From contig JAQOTA010000050.1 in NCBI GenBank assembly GCA_029532415.1, positions 2,170,001-2,234,000 of the forward strand: a DNA stretch of 64,000 nt, read 5' to 3'. How positions within the stretch are numbered: the first letter of the stretch is position 1; each line of letters starts with the position of its first letter. Positions 22,740-34,079 of this stretch are shown in pieces. The stretch is from Marasmius tenuissimus (taxonomy: Eukaryota; Basidiomycota; Agaricomycetes; Agaricales; Marasmiaceae). A program made the translations under genes and the position numbers. A model generated the notes under the pieces. The model searched no databases, was not told where the DNA came from, and worked only from the letters and a program-made list of their open reading frames with translations.

Positions 22740-25700
22740 ATGAACACTACCTCTACCAAAGGGACGAAGCATCAGCACCGTAGATCTCATTCCAGAAATG
22801 CTTCTGTGGTTTCTCTATCGCAACCTAAACTTCACGACAACAACTCGACGACCTCTTCTTCACTACCTACACACAATTCTACTCCCTCGCTCAGCTCCAT
22901 TTCTTCCGCAGCACCTCCTTCCCTGCCATCGTCGGCTAGCCTACCGTCACACATGTCGAATGGCTCCATTTCCAGCAAGCGAAACTCCCATCACCGCCGG
23001 CGGTCTTCTGTTAGTACGCGCACTGAATCTGCCGACTTGATGGGTGTCAGTTTACCCGACTTGCCCAAGTCCCTCAACAGTGGATATGGTTCTGGATCAG
23101 ATGACGACAAGGACTCAATAAGGAGGAGGGCTCTGTGGGCGTTGGAGGGCAAGAACTCTCAAGCGGCAATGGGCTTCCAAAAGGTGGAAATACCGGATAT
23201 GAATGCTATCAATACCATGAGCACCGAGAAGCCATATGAATTTCGTGAGTGCCGTACCTCTGGGGATGTTGTCACCGGTGACCAAAGGGCTAATTGTTAT
23301 TGTACCATAGCTACCAAGCCTTCGTTCCCTCCCGGCTCGAGTTTTTCTTCGGGCTCATCGCATCGAGATTCATTCAAGATTAAGCCTTCGTCGTCTGCTA
23401 AAGATCAACTTCATACGCTCGTCGAAGAGGAGGAGGAAGAGGAAGATCCCCCTCGCTCGCCTGCCACGCCCATCACCGTGCCGCCTTTATCCCTCGCTCA
23501 ATGTTCATGCACAGACAACGAACGGTCAGCTCGCCGTCGGTGGTGTCTTCGCCCATCAAGCCTACCTACGCCGAGAAGCTGACACAACCACCTGCACCTA
23601 TCGAAGCGAAGCGACCTCGCCCGCTCAGCTTACGGCCTCTCTCCCTCACTCCTGAGTCTGTTTCCCTGCCTACGCCCCCCACATCTTCGGCTAGCCCGAA
23701 TGTTCCTCCCAAGGGCTTGAGGAGGCTTTCCTTGACAGCATCCCCCTCGCCGTCTGCAGATTTTATTACCACCCAAGGCCGAGGGCCGCGACCTGTCCTT
23801 CATATTAACCCGGAAGCGACCTCACCTTCCTACGCTCACGTGGTTGCCTCATCTACATCCTCTGTCTCCTCCTTTGGATCCACTTCTTTCCCCGACGACA
23901 AGGAAAAGCCAAGCAGGCGCAGCTCCATTGGTTACAAAACAAGCAACGCACACGGTTTGCCGACTCCAGATCAGACGCCAACTTGGAGCGAAAGGAGGTT
24001 TTCGACATCTTCGATCTCCTCCGTTACCACATCTGACGACAATGAGAGCCAGTTTTTTCGGGACTCCTCAGCCACTTCCAACACCTCCTCTCAGCCCTCC
24101 ATCTCTTTTCCTGAGAGGTCCAGTACCAGCTCCTCATCCTCGTCCTGGGCGAACCGTCCACTGAGCGCATCTGAGCAGCATTTTTTGTTCAAGAGTCACA
24201 ATGCGCTGCTCACTAGGATTCAGGATTTGGAGAAGGCGTTGAGCGGCCGAGTTCGGAAGGAGAGGGAGACGGGGTCGAGGAGGGACTCGTTGTCGCCTTC
24301 TCCACATACGCAATCGAGGCCGTTGTCGACTGGATCGGATATCTCTTCGATTTCTGATCGTGACGAGGGGATTGACGGGCCGTCGGATGAGTTGTTGAGT
24401 ATGATCAGGGACTTGAAAGCGGAGAGGGACGAGTTGAAGAGGGATGTTGATGGATGGAGGAGGAGAGTTGGGGAGGGAGAGAAGGCGGTGAGTGTTTTGA
24501 GAAGCGACGAGTTTGTTGGAGTGCTGATGCGGTATAATGCAGATCGGCGTTCTTTCCAAACGTGTTGAGAGTGAGAGGCGGGAGGCATGGGTTGCAAGGG
24601 GCCGCGTTGGCGTCGCGATTCAGGAGAAGGAGATTTTGGAGAGGCAGGTTGATGTTGAGAGGAGGGAGAAGGAAGAGGTGACTACAAGGGCGGAGGATTT
24701 ACAGGAGGAGAACGGCAGGCTTTTGAACAAAGTCAAGACGAGCGAGAAGAGGCTCAGTGATGCGGAGCAGGAATGCAAATTCTTGAGGCAACAACTTGAG
24801 GAGGTGCAGGAAGAGAAGGATGACGAGATTGACAGACTCAGGCGCGAGCTTGCGCTTGTCAAGTCCAGGTCTCCTGTCTTTGGTGCCGGAGTGGAAGACG
24901 ACGAGGACGTTCCTCGTGTTACTTCATTGGACTTTGACGACTCTTTCGATGACTCGGCTGCCTACGATGCCGAGTCCGAAGAGGCGGACGAGTCCGAAGA
25001 CGAGGAAGATGGTCTTGCCGGTTATGAGGACGAAGATCCTCTCGACCTTGATGAATCTGTCTCTGCTTTCTCGGACGATGACACCGAGGATTTCTCTTCT
25101 CGCAGGAAGACCACGGAACTCCCTGTCACTCCTCGTGCGACGATGGCCACAGAACACCCGCTCCCTACTCCCCCTTCTACCGGACTGCAAACTGGCTGGA
25201 AGTTCCCTTCCAAGGTTACGGAATCCCCGGCGACCCCCACACAGCCGGCTGCAGCAGGACGCGGGCATCGGGCAGCGAGGAGTCTGAGTATGCCTTGGAC
25301 GTTCCCCAAGGCCAACACCAGCTCTTCTGCACTCTCTTCAGCGCCAGTCACTACTCCTGCTACTGACGACGAAGACGTTGACCACTTCTTCGGTTGCCTT
25401 GAGGATTCGTCGAGTGCCACATCATCACCTTCCACTTCGCTCGCCAGTCTGGATGAGCCTTATGACTATGAGAGGAAGAACGCATTCACCTCTGGTTTAC
25501 GTTCATCTGGGTTGGGACTCAACCTTGGCTTGGGATTGGAGGATGAGAGTTTCGAGGATGATGAAGAGCCGTTCCCTTTCGAACTCAAGGGATCTGGTGT
25601 CGAGGTCCCACGTGCGTCGTCTGCCCCCTCCAGCCCCAAAGTTTCGGCCGCCTCGCCATTGGATGTCGTTGTTGAAGAGGATGAGGAGTCTGAGGAAGAT

Positions 25701-26986
25701 TCTGATGAGGAAGATGCGGAGGTGGACGATGGCTGCGAGGAGGCAGAGGTGGAGATGGAGGTGGGCCAAGAGATGGAGATGGGGGGAATCAAGATCACCT
25801 TCACACCACCGAAGGATGAGGATGATTCTTTCTTTGAATCTGCCGAGTACAGCGGATATAGCGAGGATGAGGAGGAAGTCTCGAAGTCAACTCTATCTGA
25901 AGTTGTCCCCCCTGAACCGGTGCTCGAGACGCCGCCTCCTGTGAGTAGGACTGCGTCTATTCCTATCGTGGTGTTTGATGAGTCAGAGGAAACTGACGAA
26001 GAAGAGGAAGATGAAGACGAAGACCAGACATTCAGGATTCATGCACCGTTGACGAACTCGTTACCTACCGACTGCTTCGCAGCGACGTCGGCTTCGTCAT
26101 CGCCGTCCCCCGAAAGAGCAACGCCCGTCAAGAGCAAAGCTAGCACTATTCCCATCCTTCGCTCGGCGTCCTTCAAGTTTCCCTCCACGCCCGTAACACC
26201 GCCCAACCTGGTTAGAAGTGCTAGTGCTTCGTCCGTTTTCTCGCCATCGTCTTCTCTTTCATCCAGCACTTCTACTCCACCCACATCGGCTTCATTACTT
26301 TCCCGATCGCCGTCGCCTTCCCGACTCCCAAGGTTGTCTTCGTCTCCGTCATCGTCTGTCGGTGGTCGCATCAGTCCATCCGGTTTCCGTGCACCGTCCC
26401 CATTGTCGAACGCGTTTGCCACCCCGCCTAATAAACGGGGTGGTATTATGTCGCCATCGTTGATACCTCAGCCTTCGCCTTCGCGGAAACAACTTGGGTC
26501 AAGTGCCACATTTATCAGGCAGCCAAAGAAACAAGGGGCTCCGACCTCTTCGAGTTACAAGTGTAAGTGAGTCAAAGGTTCTGTCGTTCTCGTTTCCTGT
26601 TCGCTCATTTGAACGGCTCTAGACCCACCCAAGAGGGCTTCCACGACCATGGCCTTTTCACTGCCAAGTCCGCTCTAAACGGTAGCGAAGAAGAGGAACC
26701 TGTCACGCCTCGAGCCTCGTCGTTTTCATTCCCCCCACCCACGTCCAGTGTCACGTCACCGTTGAGATCTCTCTCGTCCTTTATGCCCTCCATTCCCATC
26801 ACGTCCCTATGGTCAACCGAAAGTTCACAAAAAGACAGACAGACAAATCCGCAAAAACAGAGCAGGAAGTATGTGTCGAAAGAAGCGCAGCTGGCGAAGT
26901 TGAGAGTGCAGATGAAGGCGCAGATTGTTGGAGGTAGTGGTGACCCTTGTGGAAGGTGTCGTCTGGAAGATGCGGTGGCCCTTTGA
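22740..26986 (+). CDS. Large acidic, serine-rich coiled-coil protein
   Basis: Five exons proposed: 22740-23244, 23311-23477, 23561-24487, 24543-26566, 26623-26986; 1,328 residues with an exact frame. The N-terminal ~120 residues are Ser/His/Arg-rich. Next comes 'RRRALWALEGK' with 'FQKVEIPDM', which looks like a conserved short motif. A long Ser/Pro region follows, with proline-directed phosphosite-like SP/TP pairs. A coiled coil of roughly 150 residues spans the 24488-24542 intron ('SHNALLTRIQDLEKALSG' through 'QQLEEVQEEKDDEIDRLRR'). Then come extended Asp/Glu tracts alternating with Ser/Thr-rich linkers, and a final helical piece 'SKEAQLAKLRVQMKAQ'. No catalytic domain. Overall it looks like a cytoskeletal or scaffold protein, but that is only composition-based. 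The second intron boundary is the weakest point: frame continuity demands a shift between 23470 and 23560. Confidence 0.7.
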
Positions 26987-27951
26987 TGGTTCTTATGGGT
27001 CTAAAAAGTTGAGTTTTTGTATCTCCTGCTGAACTTTTGTACACATGAACGCTCTTGCATCGTCCTTTTTTTCCGAGTTCTTGTACATTTCTACGTGTTC
27101 ACGCTATCTGCTCTATCCATTTCTTTTTTTTTTTTTTTCTTTACTATCGTTTGCTATGCCCAACCTTTCCATTTCTATTGCACGTCTACTTTACTTTCCG
27201 AATTGTGTGTTATGGCCCTTGAGCCTCTCCGCATCATCATCATTTATTCTCACAAACCCATTTCATTTCATTTTACGGGCTAGAGGCCTTGTACTACTAG
27301 AACCCCCGTCATCTTTTTATTGGCCATCCGCTATCTTTCGACTGTCCTTTGGAGCTTTGAGACCCAGTTCAATGTTTTCAAGGGCTACTCGAATACATCC
27401 TGCCAACCAAAACGTATATTCCACCATTAAGCTGGCTATGGCATCGAGTGCCATAGCTTGAGATGTTCATATAACTTATTAAGTCTATTGTCTACTGTGT
27501 CATATATGCTTTCCCCACTCTTCCTCTATGCAATATATCTTTATTAGGTCGTTTTATTGCTATCTTCTATCGTCTCTGGCAGTTATGGGTCCGTGTGGGT
27601 GGTTGCTATGATTGGAGCGTGAGGGCATGTGAGATTGACTAACCTCGTCACGAGGAAGTGAAATAGATGCCCGATGAGTTTCCGAGACAACTACAAAAGA
27701 CACTTCGTTCAGGCGTAGAGAATCCAGTAGTAATGGCCCAGCCACGATTAGGACTTGGAAGTTGAGCATGTGGCGGACAAAACCCGACATCTGATCGGTC
27801 CCACATATATTAGGTAGGTATATGAAAGTCGACAAGAAAGCACTTTCCTTCCTTCTTCCCGTACTCCCATCACCCACTGGCTGACTCGGAAACTTTCTCT
27901 TACACCCTGCATTCCTCTCGATACTCTTTCCACTATTGTTCAAGCACAAGT
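26987..27951. other. 3' flank and promoter region; T-run at 27121-27138
   Basis: Pyrimidine-rich 3' flank of the large gene, including a run of T broken only by a C near 27124, then an AT-rich stretch and the promoter of the isochorismatase-family gene. No gene recognised on either strand. Confidence 0.45.
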
Positions 27952-29159
27952 ATGGCAGGAAACCCTACAAAATCGCTCATCCTCCTCTGCGACATCCAGA
28001 GTACCTTTGGACCTGTGATGCATGGATATGAGCACGTCGTTCGCGGAGCCAGCAAGCTTCTGAGGTTGGCCAAGGTATGATATGAGTTCTATCAAGCTAC
28101 CTCCATGATGGGACAGCTCATCCTCGGACGCTCCAGCTGCTCTCAATTCCCGTAGTGACTACGACCCAGTACACGAAGGCTCTTGGACCCCTCGATCCCG
28201 CTCTTCAGCCTCATTTGGATGTTCTGGCTGAAGGTAGGTATGTCTATAGACTGGCCGTCGTCAATGGACTGATCGATGTGTTTTGACGGTAGCTGGTCTC
28301 CATCATGGCCCTTCAGGTCTGGTTCACTATCAATTCGCCCGTGCCTACGTGATGGTTGCTTAACGCGCTTCATTAGACAAGACGCGATTCTCGATGTGCA
28401 TCCCCGAAGTAATCGAGCGCATCACAAACGATGTAGACCGGGTCATTATAGTCGGGATTGAGGTGAGTTCGATGGACCTTCTGTTTCGCGAATGTCATTC
28501 TGATGTGCTCTCTTGTATTTTTAGTCGCACATCTGTGTCCTCCAAACTCTTAGAGACCTCCGTATTCTCTTCCCAAACTCCCCGGCACCGCTGCATTCAC
28601 CTGGAGTTCAGGTTTCGGTTCGTCATATCATCTCATTCTTTCTTTCGCGAATCAAACCATGAATCGTGAATGACATATCCAGGTGGAATCTCCTCCCGCT
28701 CATCTACCCACTGTCAATAGGAACAGAATCAAGCCGCTACACGTACGTTACAGGATGACTTTGTCATGTGCACATAGACTCTCAGAGTGCTGTTCATGAT
28801 ATGCAGTTGATCGCACTGTCGGATTGCGTATCGAGCACGAACCCCTTCGAAGCTACTGTCTCACTGCAGACGATGAGGAACCAATTGAGTGTTCAGGTGC
28901 GCTCGACATTCACGTTCTTAGAATCCTTGCTCAGATAGAGGTTGACCCAGGTCTCGACATCCGAATGCCTGGCCTACGACTTGATCGTTGATGCGAAAAG
29001 CCCATTGTTCAAGGTGAGTTCTCATCCCTTCCGTGTCTAGTCCGTTTTCATTCGTGTCCTGATGACACGCTCGGCGCACAGGAATTCTCCGCGATCATGA
29101 AGGAGGAGAAACCAGGTGCCAACGAGAGTGCTGCATTCTGGGGTAACAGCAGAATGTAG
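27952..29159 (+). CDS. Isochorismatase-family (cysteine) hydrolase
   Basis: About nine exons, from ATG 27952 to TAG 29157-29159. The three catalytic residues of the family are visible: Asp in 'LILLCDIQSTF' near the start, Lys in 'DKTRFSMCIPEV', and the nucleophilic Cys in 'ESHICVLQT'. Further family blocks: 'IPVVTTTQYTKALG', 'RVIIVGIE', 'LIALSDCVSS', 'VSTSECLAYDLI' and the terminal 'FKEFSAIMKEEK'. The C-terminal arrangement is like the fungal/animal isochorismatase domain-containing (ISOC1/2-type) proteins rather than bacterial EntB. A loop between the Cys strand and 'LIALSDC' is longer than usual and is built from two exons. The substrate is unknown; a cytosolic amidase-like hydrolysis is the family inference. 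Confidence 0.82.
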
Positions 29160-29648
29160 GGAAGTATCGCTTCCATAGAAAAGAATGGTGACGGAACTTG
29201 TCGGATAGTTGCTTGCATGTAAAGACCAATCAAGAGGATCTCATAGCCGAATTGGATGAAACTAGTGTTGTATTGCGCTTATAAACTTGATCCTGGCGAG
29301 CTGAAGGCGTTTGATGGAAAATCAAATTTCACTCGACCGACACTGTGATTTGTACTGCTGTTTCAGAAAACGCATCCGTACATCTCAGTAGGCTGGCCGC
29401 TGCAGATGCGGGGAGCAGGATGAAGCCGTCACTGTCAGGGAGTCGGGCGCTAGTGGTATTCTACGTAGCGCCCACCTTCACGTGGACAGAGACGATTGTA
29501 TTTGACTTTGAGTGCTCGCGACAAGCCTCTTTTCGACCACCAGGGCGGCGAAGGCTACTAGCGACACACCGCACCCTATCGAGCTTGAGGAAGGACAGAG
29601 TGAATCTCTGGTCTATTTGAACCGCTTGGCAAATACAACGGACCGACG
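29160..29648. other. Intergenic / promoter of the ABCF gene
   Basis: Holds the 3' flank of the isochorismatase-family gene and the promoter of the gene at 29649. No additional gene seen. Confidence 0.5.
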
Positions 29649-32600
29649 ATGTCCTCCGAAGATATTGCCGAAGAGATTCGAACCTACTTCCCTGATTCCG
29701 AGGAAGTTGTCGTCCAATACCTTTCTGGCTATCTCGTCGATGATGCAGGAGAAGAAGAGGACGTTCTCCGAGTCGCTCGAGAGATGCTCGAGTCCCTGGC
29801 TGGAGACCAGATCGACAAACTAGAGAAGCTCATGGCACGGCTAGGAGATTTACTCGAGGATCAGTTGAATGCTAGGCTAAAGGCCCAGTCTGGGCCGAAA
29901 CTCCAAAAGTTGGACAAGGTGATGGATATGAGCAAGACGCAAATATCGAATACGATCGCATTTGGGGAAGGAGTGGATCTGGAGAGCATTAACAAGGGCA
30001 AGTGCGTATTCTGCCATCTTCTTCTTGGTGCCAAACAAGGGTATTCATTATGCGTCTGAAGGGCTTCGAGGGTTGATGTCAAGAAACTGGAGAAACAAGA
30101 GGCCAAGCTAAGGGTAAATTCTGTTGCCGCACACCTTAAAACGCATCGTTGAAGCATTCATGTAGGCCAAGATCGAAAAGCGAGCTCGAAGAGATTTATA
30201 CGAAGGCTCAAAATTACTGGATTCTCACCGAAAACAGGTATGTATAATTCGTCTATCGAACCAAAGTCTCGCTGACGCGTCTGATTTAGCAAACGTACGA
30301 GGAAATGTTCATGAAGGTTAAGATCACAATCGCAGTCACGACAAGCCTAGTGTTTACGCCTTTCCTCTAGATCAACCCGTTGGAAGCAGCCGGTGCCAAG
30401 AACAAGAGCAAGGATATTCACTTGCCTTCGATCGATGTCAACTTCGCCTCAAATCGTATCCTGCAAGTGCCGTCGTCTTTTCAGATCGTGTTGCGAGCTG
30501 CTGAACTTCGGACAGATCTGGAGCAACTCTTACCCTCGCTCATGGTCGGAGGTATGGTCTTATTGGTCGCAATGGTACGCACGCAGCTTTATAGGGTACC
30601 TGAGATTCTCACCCGACTTTCCAGGTGTCGGTAAATCTACGCTTCTTCGACATATTGCTATGAGGGAGGTTCCTATCCCGGCACACATCACGATCCTCTT
30701 CGTCGAACAGGAGGTCATTGGGGATGACACATCAGCTCTCGACTCAGTCCTAAAGGCTGACGTCTGGCGGGACCATCTGCTCAAGGAAGAGGCTGCCCTG
30801 AACGCTAAGCTAGCAGAGTTAGAGCAAGAGAACGACGAGAAACGATTTGATGACGCTCGAGAAGAGGCCTCATCCAGGCTGGCTGAAGTTCACGCACGGT
30901 TATCAGACATGGACGCGGAGAGCGGCCCGGCGAGAGCAGCGGCTTTATTGGCAGGTCTTGGGTTCGATGAGGCTGACCAAAAAAGGCCCACCAAGTCATT
31001 TAGTGGTGGTTGGCGGTGCGTCTTGGTTCCTCACTGACGATTTTAGGACACCTATCTAAAATTCGGCATCGATATAGCATGCGTCTCGCTCTTGCTCGCG
31101 CCCTGTTTGTCAAAGTATGTCGTCAAACCCCATCGAACTGAGGTCTTCGGAATTAACGTGAAGCCAAGCCGTCTTTGCTCCTACTGGACGAACCTTCCAA
31201 TCACAGTGAGCCCTCCTCACCAACACACTGTAACATGAAACCTAACTCCTCGTCTCAGTCGATCTTAACGCACTTGCTTGGCTGGAAGATTATCTGCAGA
31301 CCTGGCCCGGAACACTTCTCGTCGTGTAAGCAAACTCAGATGTTTGACCAGACGGATGTTTAATTACTTTTACCAGATCTCACGACCGTGCTTTCCTGTA
31401 AGCATATTTCCTCGACTCCAATAATTCGTAACTCACCCAGTGCTTCTCAGTGACGCGGTAGCCACCGACATTGTCCACCAGCACTCAGGGCGATTGGACT
31501 ACTACAAAGGGTAAGATGCACCACGAAGCGAATCGGAAGCTGGGCCCGGTGTTGATTGATGTCGGTTTTCCCTTACAGAAACTTCACACAATTCTACGCT
31601 ACTAAGTCTGAGCGTGACAAGAATTTGAGGAAGGAGTACGACACGCAGATGGAATACCGGAAACACTTGCAGTCTTTCATCGATCGGTGGAGATACAACG
31701 CCAACCGCGGTGAGACTGTATTCAGCCTTGCGCTTCCTTTCAGTGTGACTGAGACCAATTCGCAGCCGCCCAGGCCCAATCGAAGATCAAAATTCTGGAG
31801 AAGGTGATCCCCGTTTCAGTTTTTGGACACATGCCGCTGACGCTGCTTCGTCTGTCTAGCTTCCCGAGCTCGAACCTCCCGAGGAGGAGGACACCGAAAA
31901 CTTCAAGTAATGCCTCCGGTGATTTACTATGAATGATCGTATCGCTGACCTGTGACCTAGATTCCCGGAGACCGAGAAGATATCACCTCCACTGCTCCAA
32001 ATGTCCGAGGTTACATTCGGCTACACTCCTGAGAAGATTGTCCTGAAGGATGTCAATATTGACGTTGGTTTGGACTCTCGAATTGCTATCGTTGGTGCGA
32101 ACGGTTCCGGAAAATCTACATTGTGAGCAGCCTTGGGTGCAATGTCACGACTGCAGTCCTAATCGAACCTATCGAACACAGAATCAAGGTTCTCACTGGA
32201 GACCTGAATCCTATGGGTGGTCAAGTCAACCGGAACGGGCGATTGAGAGTGTGAGTACAAGTCTTTCTATGGTGGTATCGACCAGCTTTTCTAACAGCTA
32301 TTCAGCGGCTACTTTGCCCAGCACCACGTCGATACACTCATCCCTACTATGTCTCCGGTTCAGTTCCTTGCATCCAGGTACCCTGGGAAGACAGAGCAAG
32401 AGTACCGACAGCATCTAGGGAACTTCCAAATCAGTGGTATGACTGGGTGAGTCTGAGAGGGGTCTCGTACTCATCAAACTCGTGATGCTCACTTCCGGGC
32501 ACTCTTCACAGTTTGCAGGCAATAGGAACTCTCAGTGGTGGTCAAAAGTCGCGTGTAGCATTCTCTCTTTTGTCGCTGCAACGCCCGCACATCTTACTAC

Positions 32601-33064
32601 TGGACGAGGTACGTGTTTGTTTGACCTTTAGATTGGGATTTTAAGAGCTTAAATGTACGCACGTAGCCGACTAACCACCTGGATATTGAGGTATGTCTCC
32701 CGATACCAACATTGTGATCGTCTACTTATCGATCTGTCTGCGTGGATAGGGTTTGGACGCGCTCATGTCTGCACTGAATACATGGAATGGAGGTGTCATT
32801 ATCATCTCTCACGACGAACGGTTCATCACCAACGTAGCCAAAGAGGTGTGTCTCACGACATCCACGAGATGTTTGCCTACCTCGGAACTCACAATTATAC
32901 TTGTTTACAGCTTTGGGTATGTGCCGACGGTACCGTGAGCAAGTTCCGCGGAGATGTACAGAGCTACAAGGTCGGTGCCTCTGGTTGGCGAGGACTCGAA
33001 GGGAACGCTGATGATTCGATTGCAACAGAACTTGATCGTGAGCAACATCAAGATGAAACCGTAG
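29649..33064 (+). CDS. GCN20: ABCF-type ATPase, GCN20/ABCF3 class
   Basis: Cytosolic twin-ATPase ABC protein without membrane spans. GCN20-type proteins act on ribosomes and, with GCN1, help activate the GCN2 kinase during amino-acid starvation. Many exons starting at ATG 29649 ('MSSEDIAEEIRTYF'). An N-terminal helical domain of about 200 residues, the part that binds GCN1 in yeast, includes 'VDVKKLEKQEAKLR'. ABC1 has Walker A GRNGVGKST, a variant signature FSGGWR, Walker B 'SLLLLDEPSNHID' and the 'SHDRAFL' switch. The ABCF linker ('YYKGNFTQFY...') leads to ABC2 with GANGSGKST, LSGGQKSR, 'ILLLDEPTNHLD' and 'ISHDERFI'. The last exon (33029-33064) gives the family ending '...SNIKMKP'. A different ending is possible if the final 58-nt intron is retained. 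Confidence 0.92.
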
Positions 33065-33069
33065 ACGCG

Positions 33070-33374
33070 ATGACCTGTCATTTGTATATGCCGTATGTAC
33101 ATTCACGATATGGCCCGCTGGTTGGTGGCTTTGCGACCTACGAATCGAATGATTAGAGCACGTAAGGTAATATACGTTCAGCGGGTTCAAGGACGTACCT
33201 AGACCAGCCAAATATCTACGTCTGCAACGGGCCGAGTATTCACATAGACTGAACGTGGATCAATTATCCGTTGCGCAAGAGGACAGGAAACTAAACGAGC
33301 TGGAGCGTCAATCAGCCACTATGAGCCGTCCAGGGGTTGAAGACTTGCATGGACGTCGGGGAAGTTCTGTGTGA
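33070..33374 (+). CDS. Putative small ORF or alternative C-terminus of the ABCF gene
   Basis: Two exons, 33070-33092 and 33182-33374, with a canonical GTATGT...CAG intron, give 71 residues. The second exon is strongly coding-like and helical ('DVPRPAKYLRLQRAEYSH', 'AQEDRKLNELERQ'). The ATG lies only six bases after the GCN20-like stop, too close for an independent promoter. The same frame is entered without a stop from the upstream ABC2 exon if the intron 32971-33028 is retained. It could therefore be an alternative C-terminus rather than a separate gene. Ser/Thr/Pro-rich sequence near 33480-33540 might be a further exon. No family recognised. Confidence 0.35.
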
Positions 33375-34079
33375 TGCAGCGCAAGAGACAGGCGACTGGT
33401 GTGGCCTAAGTGATGTCCATCCGGGTATCGGCGATGCCAGCACCAGTGAAGAGGCCAACAATACGTCCGTGAACCTCAACAACAACGACGCCAGAGTCGC
33501 CCGAGGCAGAGAAGGATCCAGATTCGTTGTCGTGAGGTAAGATAGCCCGTTCTCGTGAGATCTAGAATTCGTTGTGGTTCAGAACACAGGCTTCTGTGCG
33601 ATAATGACGGGCACGATGTTTGGCTAGGATGGCGTTGTGGCGTTTGTGTCCTTTGGATATTGAGGAACCAGCTGAACCCACCGTAAAAGTACATATTATA
33701 CACATACATGTCTACCTAAAGAAACTATATCACAGCCGTTATTCCTACATGAACTAACCTGTTTTTACACGGTTAAGCAATTAACTTTCCCGCCTTAGAA
33801 AACAAACTCACTGGTCTGGCGTTGTACGCCAATTGATCGTATCTGGGAACATTACAGCTGAAAACCCACCGACATTGAGCCGCCAAACGCCCGAGATAAG
33901 AGGTGGAGACGTACAAAGTCGTTGATAAAGATCCTCTATAAAGAATCTTCTGATCTCGTTCAGAATGAAGCCGCCTCTGGATGGTGCGAATACAGCCTTG
34001 CTCTTGAGGTTATACCTTGGCACGCTAAATTGACGGTACAGATGAAGCGCAATACGTGTGCGGAGAAAAAATATTTCGC
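33375..34079. other. Convergent 3' region
   Basis: Between the ABCF locus (+) and the potassium transporter (-). Besides the possible extra exon near 33480-33540 mentioned for the preceding entry, nothing coding is recognised. Confidence 0.4.

Noticed and set aside
22798..26463. Long antisense and alternative-frame open stretches inside the large Ser-rich gene
   Set aside because: They are shadows caused by the biased Ser/Asp/Glu codon composition of the coding strand; they have low-complexity translations and no independent signals.
27121..27138. T-run as a poly(A) tail of a minus-strand retroposon
   Set aside because: Short, interrupted, with no target-site duplication or adjacent element; consistent with a pyrimidine-rich 3' flank.
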